Shown: piece by piece, positions 25,668 to 34,699 of the stretch
Layout of the letters: each line of letters begins with the position of its first letter
Position numbering within the stretch: the first letter of the stretch is position 1
From: Cryobacterium zongtaii
GTDB lineage: Bacteria > Actinomycetota > Actinomycetes > Actinomycetales > Microbacteriaceae
DNA length: 64,000 nt
Assembly: GCF_002909375.1 (NCBI RefSeq)
Contig: NZ_PPXD01000005.1
Coordinates: 324,273 to 388,272 of the forward strand
Direction of reading: 5' to 3'
Made by a program: the position numbers and the translations under genes
Notes under the pieces: generated by a model
Database searches by the model: none
Told to the model about the DNA's origin: nothing
Seen by the model: the letters and a program-made list of their open reading frames with translations, nothing else

Positions 25668-26708
25668 GTGACCACGTCGACCTCTCCTGCCGCCTTCGGT
25701 GCCGCAGCGCCCTCCACCTCAGGCACCATCGAAGTCATCGACGCCGTCGAACTCGCCGTCGTGGAACGCTCCGGCTTCATCGAGTCCCGCCACGCGGGCG
25801 CCGCCGTCGTGCTCGGCAGTGACGGCGCCGTTCTGCGCGCCCTCGGCGACGTGAACGCCCCGGTGTTCCCGCGCTCGTCGATGAAGCCGTTCCAGGCCAT
25901 CGCGGTGATGGCCAGCGGCGTGGTGCTGCGCGGTGAGGATGCCGCGATCGCCACGTCCAGCCACTCCGGCACCCAGAAGCACACCGACCTCGTGCGGGGC
26001 CTGTTGGCCCGCGCCGGGCTCTCGGAAGCCGACCTCGGCTGCACGCCCACCTGGCCGGGCGACTCGGGTACCCGCGACTCCCTGGTGCGCCAGGGCGCCG
26101 GCCCCGCCCCGATCTACTCGGACTGCTCGGGCAAGCACGCGGCGATGCTCGTTGCCTGTGTGCAGAATCACTGGCCGGTCACCGGGTACCTGGACACCGA
26201 ACATCCCCTGCAGAAGCGCATTCTCGACGTCGTCGAGCGGTTCACCGGCGAGCGTCCGGCCGCGACAGGCGTCGACGGCTGCGGCGCCCCGGTGCACGCA
26301 CTGTCATTGACGGCCCTGGCCCGCGGCATCGCCCGTATCGCCACGTCGAAGTCCAGCTCACCGTTCGCCATCTACCGCGAGGCCGGGTTCCTGGCCGAGG
26401 CGGTACGGGAAAACGGCTGGGTGATCGCCGGACCCGGATTGCCGGACTCGATCGCGATCGAGCGCCTGGGTCTGTTCGTCAAGGGCGGGGCAGAGGGCAT
26501 CATGGTGGCCTCGGCCGAGAACGGCACCACGGTGGCGTTGAAGATCCTCGACGGCAACCTGCGCGCGGCCACCGTCGTCGCGCTGAGCCTGTTGGCGGAT
26601 GCCGGCGCGGTGCCTCGAGCCGACATCGATGCGATCATCCCCGAACTGAAGGTCGCCGTGCACGGTGGTGGCCAGCCGATCGGCCAGATCCGCGCCAGCT
26701 ACGTCTAG
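25668..26708 (+). CDS. L-asparaginase, Rhizobium etli-type family
   Basis: 346 residues, GTG start 2 bases after the aminotransferase stop. The sequence fits the Asparaginase_II family (PF06089-type, the inducible R. etli enzyme), not the E. coli type: SGFIESRHAGAAVVL, FPRSSMKPFQA, SSHSGTQKHTDLV, YSDCSGKHAAML and GVDGCGAPVHAL are family blocks with the conserved Ser, Lys and Cys residues. The enzyme releases ammonia from asparagine. No signal peptide, so cytoplasmic. Its 3' end overlaps the convergent adenosyltransferase gene by 4 bases. Confidence 0.85.
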   Translation: MTTSTSPAAFGAAAPSTSGTIEVIDAVELAVVERSGFIESRHAGAAVVLGSDGAVLRALGDVNAPVFPRSSMKPFQAIAVMASGVVLRGEDAAIATSSHSGTQKHTDLVRGLLARAGLSEADLGCTPTWPGDSGTRDSLVRQGAGPAPIYSDCSGKHAAMLVACVQNHWPVTGYLDTEHPLQKRILDVVERFTGERPAATGVDGCGAPVHALSLTALARGIARIATSKSSSPFAIYREAGFLAEAVRENGWVIAGPGLPDSIAIERLGLFVKGGAEGIMVASAENGTTVALKILDGNLRAATVVALSLLADAGAVPRADIDAIIPELKVAVHGGGQPIGQIRASYV

Positions 26709-27334
26709 GGACGCTCAGTCTCGTCGGCTTCCTGCGCCATCGCCAGCGACGACGCCCCCGGCACCCACTGCACGTCACCGTGCTCGGCGTTCGCACCCCT
26801 GGCCAGCACGAACATCAGGGTCGATAGCCGGTTCAGATAGCGCGCGCACAGCGGGTTGACCGTCGTGGGGTGCGCTTCCACGGCGGCCCAAACCGTGCGT
26901 TCGGCGCGGCGCACGACGGCCCGCGCCTGATAGAGCAGCGACGCGGCGACGGTGCCGCCGGGAAGCACGAAGCCGCTGAGATCGGTGGCCTGCTGCTCGA
27001 AATGGTCGACGGCGCGTTCGAGGCGGGTGAGGTGCGATTCGCTGATTCGTGCGCTCACGGCACGTGGGTCGTCCAGCGGTACGGCGAGGTCGGCGACCAG
27101 ATCGAACAGGTCGTTCTGCACGCTGGCGAGGGTGGACGTCACCTCGATCGGGAGGTTACCCACGGCCATCACCACGCTCACGGCAGCGTTGGCCTCATCG
27201 CAGTCTTCGTAGGCGGCGACGCGCACGTCGGTCTTGGCGACGTCGCCGTGCCGCCCGAAGGTGGTGCGCCCCGAATCCCCCCTCCCGGTGTACAGCGCCG
27301 GTCCGGCAGTTTCGAGATCGTCGAGATCAGCCAT
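26705..27334 (-). CDS. PduO-type cob(I)alamin adenosyltransferase
   Basis: 209 residues from the ATG at 27334; a longer frame exists but the -10 element at 27342-27347 decides the start. PduO-type enzymes make adenosylcobalamin from cob(I)alamin and ATP. YTGRGDSGRTTFG is the N-terminal ATP-binding motif, RRAERTVW carries the conserved Arg/Glu of the active site, and YLNRLSTLMFVLAR the C-terminal helix. No B12-dependent enzyme is seen in the window, so its client is elsewhere. Confidence 0.88.
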   Translation of the reverse strand: MADLDDLETAGPALYTGRGDSGRTTFGRHGDVAKTDVRVAAYEDCDEANAAVSVVMAVGNLPIEVTSTLASVQNDLFDLVADLAVPLDDPRAVSARISESHLTRLERAVDHFEQQATDLSGFVLPGGTVAASLLYQARAVVRRAERTVWAAVEAHPTTVNPLCARYLNRLSTLMFVLARGANAEHGDVQWVPGASSLAMAQEADETERP

Positions 27335-27341
27335 AGCGGCA

Positions 27342-27347
27342 ACTATA
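27342..27347 (-). promoter_or_regulatory. -10 element TATAGT upstream of the adenosyltransferase
   Basis: Near-consensus TATAGT on the minus strand, 7 bases from the ATG at 27334, with no ribosome-binding site between. Confidence 0.55.
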
Positions 27348-27431
27348 GTAATGTCCCCCGCATCCGCGTAGCGTTGAGGGACGTCGCGAGCAGGTTTTTT
27401 GCGCTTCTCACACCTGTTCGCACCGAGCATC

Positions 27432-27450
27432 GATCGACGAGTGTTCGATC
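27432..27450. promoter_or_regulatory. Inverted repeat upstream of the BCCT gene
   Basis: GATCGA (27432-27437) and TCGATC (27445-27450) around 7 bases, ending 13 bases before the BCCT start codon. The position suits an operator or a leader structure. No regulator gene is adjacent. Confidence 0.3.
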
Positions 27451-27463
27451 AGCGAGGACGGAC

Positions 27464-29167
27464 ATGTCCAAGGACCCTTCAGACGACAGCATCGAGGCCG
27501 CGCTCGGCGACGCGGTCAGCGAACCCGCCCGCACCGGCTGGGCCACCGTCGACAAAACCGTCTTCGGCGTCTCCGCAGGCATCATCGTGGTGGTCTGCCT
27601 GCTCGGGGTGCTGTTCACCCAGACCGTGGGCGACGCCGCCGCATCCGCTCTGGGCTGGGTCACCGGCAACCTGGGCTGGCTGTTCATTCTCGGGGCGTCG
27701 GGCTTCGTCATCTTCGCGCTGGTGCTGGCCTTCGGCCGGTACGGCAGCATCCCGCTCTCACGGGAAGGGCAGGGCACCGAGTTCTCGACGCTCTCCTGGG
27801 TGTCGATGATGTTCAGCGCCGGCATGGGAATCGGCCTGATGTTCTACGGCGTCTTTGAACCGGTCACCCATTTGGCGTCGCCGCCGCCCTTCGTCGACGC
27901 GGCACCGAACAGCCCGGATGCCGCCAACGCGGCCATGGCGTACACATTTTTCCACTGGGGACTGCACCCCTGGGCCATTTACTCGGTGGTGGGCCTGGCC
28001 CTGGCGTACTCGACCTACCGGATGGGCCGCGGCAACCTGATGAGCGCCCCGTTCCAGGCCATTTTCGGCAAGGACCGGATCGAGACCAAGGGCTGGGGCA
28101 AGCCGATCGACATCCTGGCGATCATCTGCACCAAGTTCGGGTCGGCGACCTCGCTCGGACTCGGCGCCCTGCAGATCGCCGCTGGGATCTCGTTGCTGAG
28201 CACCGGCACGTTCTCCGACGACCCGGGCACCGCCCTGCCGATCATCATCATCTGCGTGCTGACCGTGGGTGTGGTGTTCTCCGCCGCGAGCGGCCTCGCG
28301 AAGGGGATCAAATGGCTCAGCAACACGAACATGGTGCTCTCCGCCGTGCTCGTGCTGTTCGTCTTCGTGGTCGGACCGACCGTGTTCATCCTGAATCCGC
28401 TGCCGTCGGCCATCGGTGCATACCTGGCCGACCTTGTTCCCATGAGCTTCCACTCGGCGGTGTTCGGCGGCAGCGACTGGCTGGCCAGTTGGACGATCTT
28501 CTACTGGGCCTGGTGGATCTCCTGGACCCCGTTCGTGGGCACGTTCATCGCCAGGATCTCCCGCGGCCGCACCATTCGCGAGTTCGTTCTCGGGGTGCTC
28601 CTGGTGCCGACGGCGGTCAGTATCCTCTGGTTCGTGGTCTTCGGCGGGGCCGGGCTGCACTTGCAACTGAACGGTGTCGACATCGCCGGCACCGGCAGCG
28701 AGGCGGCGGGGTTCTTCGCGGCACTGCAGCAATACCCGTTCTTCATCGGCTCGGCCCTGGTGGTGATGGTGCTCACCGCGGTGTTCTTCGTCAGCGGGGC
28801 GGATGCCGGTGCCCTCGTGCTCGGGACGCTCTCGAGTCGCGGCCGCAAGGAGCCCTGGAAGCCCCTGGTTATCTTCTGGGCGGTGCTCACCGGCGCCGTC
28901 GCCGCGGTGCTGTTGTTCGTGGGCGGGCTGGGCGCTCTGCAGACCTTCACGATCCTGGCGGCGAGCCCGTTCGTGGTGATCATCGTGGGCCTGTGCGTAT
29001 CGCTGTATGTCGACCTGCGCCGCGACCCGTTGCGCCAGCGCACCCTCGGGCCGGTGCGCACCTCGTCGGAGGTGCTCGGTTCGGTGCCGTTCACTCGGCC
29101 GGCCACCGACGGCGACGGCCCGCCACCGGATGCCTCGCCGCCGCCACCCGGCGACAGGTCCGGCTAA
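27464..29167 (+). CDS. BCCT family betaine/choline/carnitine transporter
   Basis: 567 residues with 12 predicted transmembrane helices. BCCT carriers import quaternary amines such as glycine betaine, choline or carnitine, driven by Na+ or H+. The signature GMGIGLMFYGVFEPVTH is near residue 120, and the helix-8 motif WAWWISWTPFVGTFIARISR is near 345. The ATG at 27464 is preceded by GAGGACGG; earlier in-frame codons lie inside the divergent adenosyltransferase gene. A Pro-rich C-terminal tail is cytoplasmic. Substrate cannot be fixed: either an osmoprotectant or a nutrient amine fits this region. Confidence 0.92.
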   Translation: MSKDPSDDSIEAALGDAVSEPARTGWATVDKTVFGVSAGIIVVVCLLGVLFTQTVGDAAASALGWVTGNLGWLFILGASGFVIFALVLAFGRYGSIPLSREGQGTEFSTLSWVSMMFSAGMGIGLMFYGVFEPVTHLASPPPFVDAAPNSPDAANAAMAYTFFHWGLHPWAIYSVVGLALAYSTYRMGRGNLMSAPFQAIFGKDRIETKGWGKPIDILAIICTKFGSATSLGLGALQIAAGISLLSTGTFSDDPGTALPIIIICVLTVGVVFSAASGLAKGIKWLSNTNMVLSAVLVLFVFVVGPTVFILNPLPSAIGAYLADLVPMSFHSAVFGGSDWLASWTIFYWAWWISWTPFVGTFIARISRGRTIREFVLGVLLVPTAVSILWFVVFGGAGLHLQLNGVDIAGTGSEAAGFFAALQQYPFFIGSALVVMVLTAVFFVSGADAGALVLGTLSSRGRKEPWKPLVIFWAVLTGAVAAVLLFVGGLGALQTFTILAASPFVVIIVGLCVSLYVDLRRDPLRQRTLGPVRTSSEVLGSVPFTRPATDGDGPPPDASPPPPGDRSG

Positions 29168-29973
29168 CCGAGGCGGGCTTGTCGCTTGGCCCGGGCTGCG
29201 GCGGACACCTGCGCGGTCACGACAATCACCAGCGCCAGGATGAACACCGCAGACGCGATCACGTTGGCCTCCGCCGGGATGCCCCGCGACGCCGAAATGT
29301 AGATGTACTTCGGGAAGGTGGTCACGGCCCCGGAGTTGAAATTGGTGATGATGAAGTCGTCGAAGCTCAGCGCGAACGACAGCAGCGCGGCGGCGAGGAT
29401 TCCCGGCAGCAGCAGCGGGAAGGTGATCCGGGCGAACACCTGGCCTGGCGAGCCGTACAGGTCCCGGCCGGCCTCCTCGAGCGCCGGGTCCAGGCCGGCG
29501 ACGCGGGCCTTCACCGTCACGACCACGAAGCTGATGCAGAACATCGTGTGCGCCAGGATGATCGTGAGCATGTCCTTGGGCACGCCGAGCGAGAGAAACT
29601 GCGCGGCCAGCCCGGCACCGAGCACCACCTCGGGGGTCGCCATCGGCAGGAACAGCAACAGGCTGGTACTGGAGCGAAACCTGAATCTGTAGCGCACCAG
29701 GGCGATCGCAATCATGGTGCCGAGGGTCGTGGCGATCAGCGTGGCTGCCAGACCGATGATCAGGCTGTTGCCGAAGGCCTGGCACACGGCGCCGTTCTGC
29801 ACCGCGCAGACGTTCAGCCATTTGTCGAGGGTGAAGCCGCGCCAGGTGATGTTGGACTTCAGCGAGTCGTTAAACGAAAAGATGAAGGTGTACACGATCG
29901 GCACCATCAGGAAGATCAGCGCGAGCGCCGTGTACAGCGGCAGCAGCCACTTGCCGAGCGAGAGACGACTCAC
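29164..29973 (-). CDS. potC: Polyamine ABC transporter permease PotC
   Basis: 269 residues, six transmembrane helices, with the EAA loop (LDPALEEAGRDLYGSPGQVF) that docks on the ATPase. It is the second permease of the spermidine/putrescine importer. Its start overlaps the potB stop by 4 bases. Its own stop overlaps the end of the BCCT gene on the other strand by 4 bases, so there is no room for a terminator between them. Confidence 0.92.
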   Translation of the reverse strand: MSRLSLGKWLLPLYTALALIFLMVPIVYTFIFSFNDSLKSNITWRGFTLDKWLNVCAVQNGAVCQAFGNSLIIGLAATLIATTLGTMIAIALVRYRFRFRSSTSLLLFLPMATPEVVLGAGLAAQFLSLGVPKDMLTIILAHTMFCISFVVVTVKARVAGLDPALEEAGRDLYGSPGQVFARITFPLLLPGILAAALLSFALSFDDFIITNFNSGAVTTFPKYIYISASRGIPAEANVIASAVFILALVIVVTAQVSAAARAKRQARLG

Positions 29974-30887
29974 AAGAGCTCCTCGGTTCCGCTTCTCTTC
30001 ACGTAGACGCCCACGATCACGAGGATCACGGTCATCAGGATGATCGACAGCGATGCCGCCGCGGGATAGTTCAGCAGCACCAGGAAGTTGGCCTCGATCA
30101 CGTTGCCGATCATCTGGGTGTCCGCCCCGCCGAGGAAGTCGCGACTGGCATTGATGTAGTCGCCGGCTGCGGGGATGAAGGTGAGCAGGGTACCCGCCAC
30201 GATGCCGGGCATCGACAGCGGGATGGTGACGGTGCGGAAGGTGTGGAACCCGCTGGCGTACAGGTCGTTGCCGGCCTCGAGGTAGCGCAGGTCCAGCCGC
30301 TCCAGGGTGGTGTAGAGCGGCAGGGTCATGAACGGGATGAAGTTGTAGGTCAGGCCGAAGATCACCGAGAACGCGGTGCCGGTGAGATGGGCGTCCGGGG
30401 CCAGCAGCGAGACGGCCTTCAGCGAGGTGACGAGGAACGATTCGTCGGAGAGCAGCTGCTTCCAGGCCAGCGTGCGCAGCAGGAAGCTGATGAAGAACGG
30501 TGCGATCACGAGCACCAGCATCAGGCTCTGCAGCAGCGGCCAGCGCCGGGCCGTGACGCCGATGAAGTACGCCAGCGGGTAGCTGAACAGCAGCGCCAGG
30601 ACCGTGGCGATGAGCGCATAGCCGAACGAGCGCAGGATGTGCGGCCAGTACTGGCCGATCACCTCGACGTAGTTCTCCCAGCGGAACGCGTAACTGTACA
30701 TGCCGATGTCACCGAACTCGCTCGGCGCCTGCAGCGAGGTGAGGATCAGCGCCACCAGCGGAGCCAGGAAGAACAACACCAGATAGAGGATGCCCGGCAG
30801 CAGCAGGAGCAGCGCCACCGGACTGCGGCGGCGCGGCGGCGCATCCGTTGGCGGGGCGGCCGTGCTGGCGAACGCGGCGAAGGCCAT
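29970..30887 (-). CDS. potB: Polyamine ABC transporter permease PotB
   Basis: 305 residues, six transmembrane helices after a short Pro-rich N-terminus. The coupling loop reads LRYLEAGNDLYASGFHTFR. It forms the membrane channel with PotC. The ATG directly abuts the potA stop, typical of tight co-translation in this operon. Confidence 0.92.
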   Translation of the reverse strand: MAFAAFASTAAPPTDAPPRRRSPVALLLLLPGILYLVLFFLAPLVALILTSLQAPSEFGDIGMYSYAFRWENYVEVIGQYWPHILRSFGYALIATVLALLFSYPLAYFIGVTARRWPLLQSLMLVLVIAPFFISFLLRTLAWKQLLSDESFLVTSLKAVSLLAPDAHLTGTAFSVIFGLTYNFIPFMTLPLYTTLERLDLRYLEAGNDLYASGFHTFRTVTIPLSMPGIVAGTLLTFIPAAGDYINASRDFLGGADTQMIGNVIEANFLVLLNYPAAASLSIILMTVILVIVGVYVKRSGTEELL

Positions 30888-32090
30888 CTAGGCCTCCTCG
30901 AGCTCCGTGACGAGAGCGGCGCGACGCTGTGCGGCGATGCTCTTGGTGCTGGTGTCGGCGACGAACCTGGGGTCCGGTGCGACGGGGTCGTCGTCGAGGC
31001 CGAAGCCGTGCTCGACGTTCCAGGTCACCCATACCTCGTCCCCTTCGCCCTCGACCGGCCCGAAGGAACGGTTCTGTTCGAAGACGATCAGGACACCGAC
31101 GCCGGGCACGCTCACGAGGTATTGGGTGCTCACACCGGTGAAGGACACATCCGTCACCCGGCCCGGGCCCATCACATTGTGGCCGGAGTCGTGGACCGGT
31201 TTGTCCCGGTGCAGGGTGAGTTTCTCCGGGCGCACCCCGATGGTGACGTCGCCGGCGTGGCGGTGCGAGCGGGTCTTGGGCACCACGATGCTGCGACCGG
31301 CGATGTCCACGGCGATGGACGTGCTGGTCTCCCCCACCACGGGCCCGGTGAAGAGGTTGGACTGGCCGAGGAAGTTCGCCACGAACGCGGTCCGGGGTAG
31401 CTCGTAGAGCTGCTCCGGCGCGCCCAGCTGCTCGATCCGGCCCTTGTTCATGACCGCGATGGTGTCGGCCATGGTCATGGCCTCCTCCTGGTCGTGGGTG
31501 ACATGCAGGAACGTGAGACCGACCTCCTCCTGGATGGTCTTGAGCTCAAGTTGCATCTGCCGGCGCAGCTTGAGGTCCAGCGCACCGAGCGGCTCGTCGA
31601 GCAACAACAGCGCGGGCCGATTCACGATCGCCCGGGCCAGCGCCACCCGCTGTTGCTGGCCGCCGGAGAGTTGCACGGGCTTGCGCGCGGCCAGGTGGTC
31701 CAGTTCGACCAGCCGGAGCGCCTCATGCGCCTTGCCGAGGGCATCCGTGATCTGGCGCCGTCGCAGCCCGAAGGCCACGTTTTCGAGCACCGTCATGTGC
31801 GGGAAGAGCGCGTAACTCTGGAAGACGGTGTTCACCGGCCGCTGGTAGGCCTTTTGGGCGGTGACGTCAGTTCCGCCGATCAGGATGCGGCCGCCGGTGG
31901 GGTCTTCCAGTCCGGCCACCAGGCGCAGGGTGGTGGTCTTGCCGCAGCCCGACGGGCCGAGCAGGGCGAAGAACGAGCCGGCGGGAATGACGAGGTCCAG
32001 GTGTTCGATGGCGGTGAAGCCGGGGAAGCGTTTCTGGATGCCGACCAGCTCGAGGTCGGCACCCCGGTCGGCGAACGCGCCGCTTGGCAC
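30888..32090 (-). CDS. potA: Polyamine ABC transporter ATPase PotA
   Basis: 400 residues. Walker A GPSGCGKTTTLRLVAGLE near residue 45, signature LSGGQQQRVALARA, and Walker B LLLLDEPLGALD with the D-loop, then a C-terminal TOBE-type domain from about 250. It energises PotBC uptake of putrescine/spermidine and is the only ATPase in the operon. It starts 3 bases after the potD stop. Confidence 0.93.
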   Translation of the reverse strand: MPSGAFADRGADLELVGIQKRFPGFTAIEHLDLVIPAGSFFALLGPSGCGKTTTLRLVAGLEDPTGGRILIGGTDVTAQKAYQRPVNTVFQSYALFPHMTVLENVAFGLRRRQITDALGKAHEALRLVELDHLAARKPVQLSGGQQQRVALARAIVNRPALLLLDEPLGALDLKLRRQMQLELKTIQEEVGLTFLHVTHDQEEAMTMADTIAVMNKGRIEQLGAPEQLYELPRTAFVANFLGQSNLFTGPVVGETSTSIAVDIAGRSIVVPKTRSHRHAGDVTIGVRPEKLTLHRDKPVHDSGHNVMGPGRVTDVSFTGVSTQYLVSVPGVGVLIVFEQNRSFGPVEGEGDEVWVTWNVEHGFGLDDDPVAPDPRFVADTSTKSIAAQRRAALVTELEEA

Positions 32091-32093
32091 GGT

Positions 32094-33308
32094 TCAGGCT
32101 CCCAGCAGGATGCTCTGGAACTGCGCGCCGTAGGTTTGTTCCTCGGCGCCGGTGAGGGTGCGGAACACCTTGGCCTTGGCGAGGGTGGCGTCATCGGGGA
32201 AGATCAGCGGGTTCTCGGCGAGCTCGGGGTCGATCTCCATGGCCGCCTCCCTGGCGCCGGCGACGGGGGTGATGTAGTTCACGTACGCGGCGACCTCGGC
32301 GGCGACGGCCGGGTCGTAGTAGTAGTTGATCAGGGCTTCGGCGTTGGCCTTGTGCGCTGAACCGATCGGCACCACGAAGTTGTCGTTCCAGATGGTGCCG
32401 CCCTTCTCCGGTACCACGAAGCCCCACTTGTCGCCGTTCTCGGCATTGAGTTGCACGATGTCGCCCGACCAGACGATGGCCGCGAGGCTGTCGCCGTTGA
32501 CGAGATCTTCTTTGTAGGAGTTGCCCTTGATGTTGCGCACCTGGCCGTCACTGACCTGCTTCTTGAGCACGTCGATCGCGGCGGTGAACTCGTCGTCGCC
32601 CCAGTCGCCGGCGATGTCGACGCCCGCATCGAGCATGATCAGGCCCATGGTGTCGCGCATCTCGGAAAGCACGCCGACACGGCCCTTGAGCTCGGGAGTG
32701 TTCCACAACTCCTCGACCGAGCCGATGCCGCCGGGGAGCTTCTCCTTGTTCCAGCAGATGCCCGCGAAGCCGCCCTGCCACGGCACCGACAGCGCCCGGC
32801 CGGGGTCGAAGTCCACGTCCTTGAGGGTGGGCAGCAGGTTGGTCAGGTTGGGGATGTTCGCGTGGTCGAGTTCCTGCAGGTAGCCGAACCTGGCGAGCCG
32901 GCCGACCATCCAGTCGGTCAGGCAGACGGTGTCGGCGCCGATGTCCTTGCCGAGGGCGAGTTGGTCTTTGACCTTGCCGTAGTAGGTGTTGTTGTCGTCC
33001 ACGGCCTCGGTGTAGTTCACCGTGATGCCGGTCTCGGCGGTGAAGGCAGCCAGGGTCGGGTAGTCCCCGGCGTCGTCCACATCGATGTACAGCGCCCAGT
33101 TGTCCCAGCGCAGCGTCTTCTCGCTCTCGGACGCGTCGGCCGCCGCTGTCGGTTGCGCCGCACTGCCGGTCGAACACGCGGCGAGCGCCAGTGCCGCCGC
33201 TCCTGCCCCCGCGCCGGTGAGGAGCGTGCGCCGGCCCAGCTGGGCCTGCCTGGCCTGGCGGACGAGCTGCTGGATCATCGGGTCTGCGGGCATCGGCCTG
33301 GGCGACAT
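32094..33308 (-). CDS. potD: Polyamine-binding lipoprotein PotD
   Basis: 404 residues from the ATG at 33308 (AAGGAG, 7-base spacing); the frame is open further upstream. The N-terminus has a twin-arginine-like GRRTLLTGAG followed by lipobox LAAC, so it may be a Tat-exported lipoprotein. The mature protein is a type-I/II solute-binding protein with the PotD/PotF opening LRWDNWALYID, and VPWQGGFAGICWN and NAKALINYYY-like (NAEALINYYYDP) blocks. It heads the potDABC operon and captures putrescine/spermidine outside the membrane. Confidence 0.9.
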   Translation of the reverse strand: MSPRPMPADPMIQQLVRQARQAQLGRRTLLTGAGAGAAALALAACSTGSAAQPTAAADASESEKTLRWDNWALYIDVDDAGDYPTLAAFTAETGITVNYTEAVDDNNTYYGKVKDQLALGKDIGADTVCLTDWMVGRLARFGYLQELDHANIPNLTNLLPTLKDVDFDPGRALSVPWQGGFAGICWNKEKLPGGIGSVEELWNTPELKGRVGVLSEMRDTMGLIMLDAGVDIAGDWGDDEFTAAIDVLKKQVSDGQVRNIKGNSYKEDLVNGDSLAAIVWSGDIVQLNAENGDKWGFVVPEKGGTIWNDNFVVPIGSAHKANAEALINYYYDPAVAAEVAAYVNYITPVAGAREAAMEIDPELAENPLIFPDDATLAKAKVFRTLTGAEEQTYGAQFQSILLGA

Positions 33309-33565
33309 GGACGGTCTCCTTGCATTCTTCAGCGGCGTCGAAAGGCGTCGGGAACGCCCCGGCCCGCTGCGTGACGAGTGGACCGATAGTGGCACAGTCG
33401 ACACCGAACGCGCCATAAAATGATCAAAACGTTAACATTCCTGCAATTTTCAACCGATTTCGTCGCTGTCGCTCGGTCGTTGCGTTCGGGATCGACGATC
33501 CAGCCACAGTAGGCTGCTCCCAGGCTGGCCCCCACCAGACTGTCCCCACCAGGCTCAGGAGCGTC
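33309..33565. promoter_or_regulatory. Divergent potD-ald control region
   Basis: The longest gene-free stretch (257 bases). Bases 33415-33460 are unusually AT-rich and contain three adjacent small palindromes (TGATCA, AACGTT, GTTAAC), a likely operator/promoter zone for potD. A TAGGCT near 33510 may be the ald -10, and AGGAG 4 bases before the ATG is its ribosome-binding site. Assignment of each promoter is tentative. Confidence 0.4.
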
Positions 33566-34681
33566 ATGCGAGTTGCAGTCCCCCGCGAGATCAAAAACAA
33601 CGAGTTCAGGGTCGCGATCACCCCTGCCGGCGTCCACGACCTGGTGCTCCACGGGCACGAGGTGCTCGTCGAGACCGGTGCGGGCGTCGGCTCATCGATC
33701 ACGGACGCGCAGTACCGCTCCGCCGGAGCCACGATCATGCCTGACGCCGCATCCACCTGGGCCGGGGCCGAGTTACTGCTCAAGGTGAAGGAGCCCGTGC
33801 CCAGCGAGTACGGCTACTTCAGGCCCGATCTCGTGCTCTTCACCTACCTGCACCTGGCCGCGGAGGCCGGCCTCACCCAGGCGCTCCTGACGGCCGGGGT
33901 CACCGGCATCGCCTACGAGACCGTGCAGCTGCCCAGCCGGGCACTGCCCCTGTTGGCGCCCATGAGCGAGGTCGCCGGCCGGCTGGCTCCGATCGTCGGC
34001 GCGAACGCCATGCTCAAGCCCAACGGCGGGCCCGGCCTGCTCGTGCCGGGTGTGCCGGGCACTCACCCGGCCAGGGTCACGATTCTCGGCGGCGGGGTCG
34101 CCGGAACCGCCGCCATGCAGGTGGCAATCGGCCTGGGCGCCGAGGTCACGGTTTTGGACACCAACCTCTTCCGTCTCCGCGAACTGGATGCCCTGTACTA
34201 CGGGCGGGTGAAGACCATCGCGTCGAACGCGTTCGAGATCGACACGGCGCTCGTGCAGTCCGACCTGGTGATCGGGTCCGTGCTGATCCCGGGCGCCAAG
34301 GCGCCCAAACTGGTCAGCAACGAGCTGGTGTCGCGGATGAAGCCGGGCAGCGTTCTCGTGGACATCGCCGTCGACCAGGGCGGCTGCTTCACCGACACCC
34401 ACGCCACCACACACACCGAGCCCACCTTCACCGTGCACGGGTCGCTGTTCTACTGCGTGGCCAACATGCCGGGGGCGGTGCCGAGCACGTCAACCTACGC
34501 CCTCACCAACGCCACCCTGCCCTACGTGCGGGCGATCGCGAACCTCGGCTGGCTCGAGGCTCTTCGCTTCGACGCCGCGCTGGCGCTGGGATTGAACACC
34601 CACGCCGGTGTTCTGACGAACGCGCCGGTCGCCGCCGCCAACACGTTGCCGTTCCGGCCCCTCGCCGAGGTGCTCGCGTAG
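33566..34681 (+). CDS. ald: Alanine dehydrogenase
   Basis: 371 residues, normal length. Ald interconverts L-alanine and pyruvate plus ammonia with NAD. The N-terminal substrate site MRVAVPREIKNNEFRVAITP, KVKEP with the catalytic Lys, YLHLAA with the catalytic His, and the NAD motif ILGGGVAGTAAMQVA are all present, and NMPGAVPSTSTYALTNATL closes the family pattern. Pyruvate-linked amine transamination produces alanine, so Ald next to the polyamine importer can recycle nitrogen and pyruvate; that coupling is inference. Confidence 0.96.
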   Translation: MRVAVPREIKNNEFRVAITPAGVHDLVLHGHEVLVETGAGVGSSITDAQYRSAGATIMPDAASTWAGAELLLKVKEPVPSEYGYFRPDLVLFTYLHLAAEAGLTQALLTAGVTGIAYETVQLPSRALPLLAPMSEVAGRLAPIVGANAMLKPNGGPGLLVPGVPGTHPARVTILGGGVAGTAAMQVAIGLGAEVTVLDTNLFRLRELDALYYGRVKTIASNAFEIDTALVQSDLVIGSVLIPGAKAPKLVSNELVSRMKPGSVLVDIAVDQGGCFTDTHATTHTEPTFTVHGSLFYCVANMPGAVPSTSTYALTNATLPYVRAIANLGWLEALRFDAALALGLNTHAGVLTNAPVAAANTLPFRPLAEVLA

Positions 34682-34699
34682 GCGGCTGCCTGCCCCGAC

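Noticed and set aside
27758..29821. A 687-codon minus-strand frame opposite the BCCT and potC genes.
   Set aside because: The BCCT motifs on the plus strand and PotC in another minus frame account for the DNA; this frame has no family match and is very Arg/Gly-rich.
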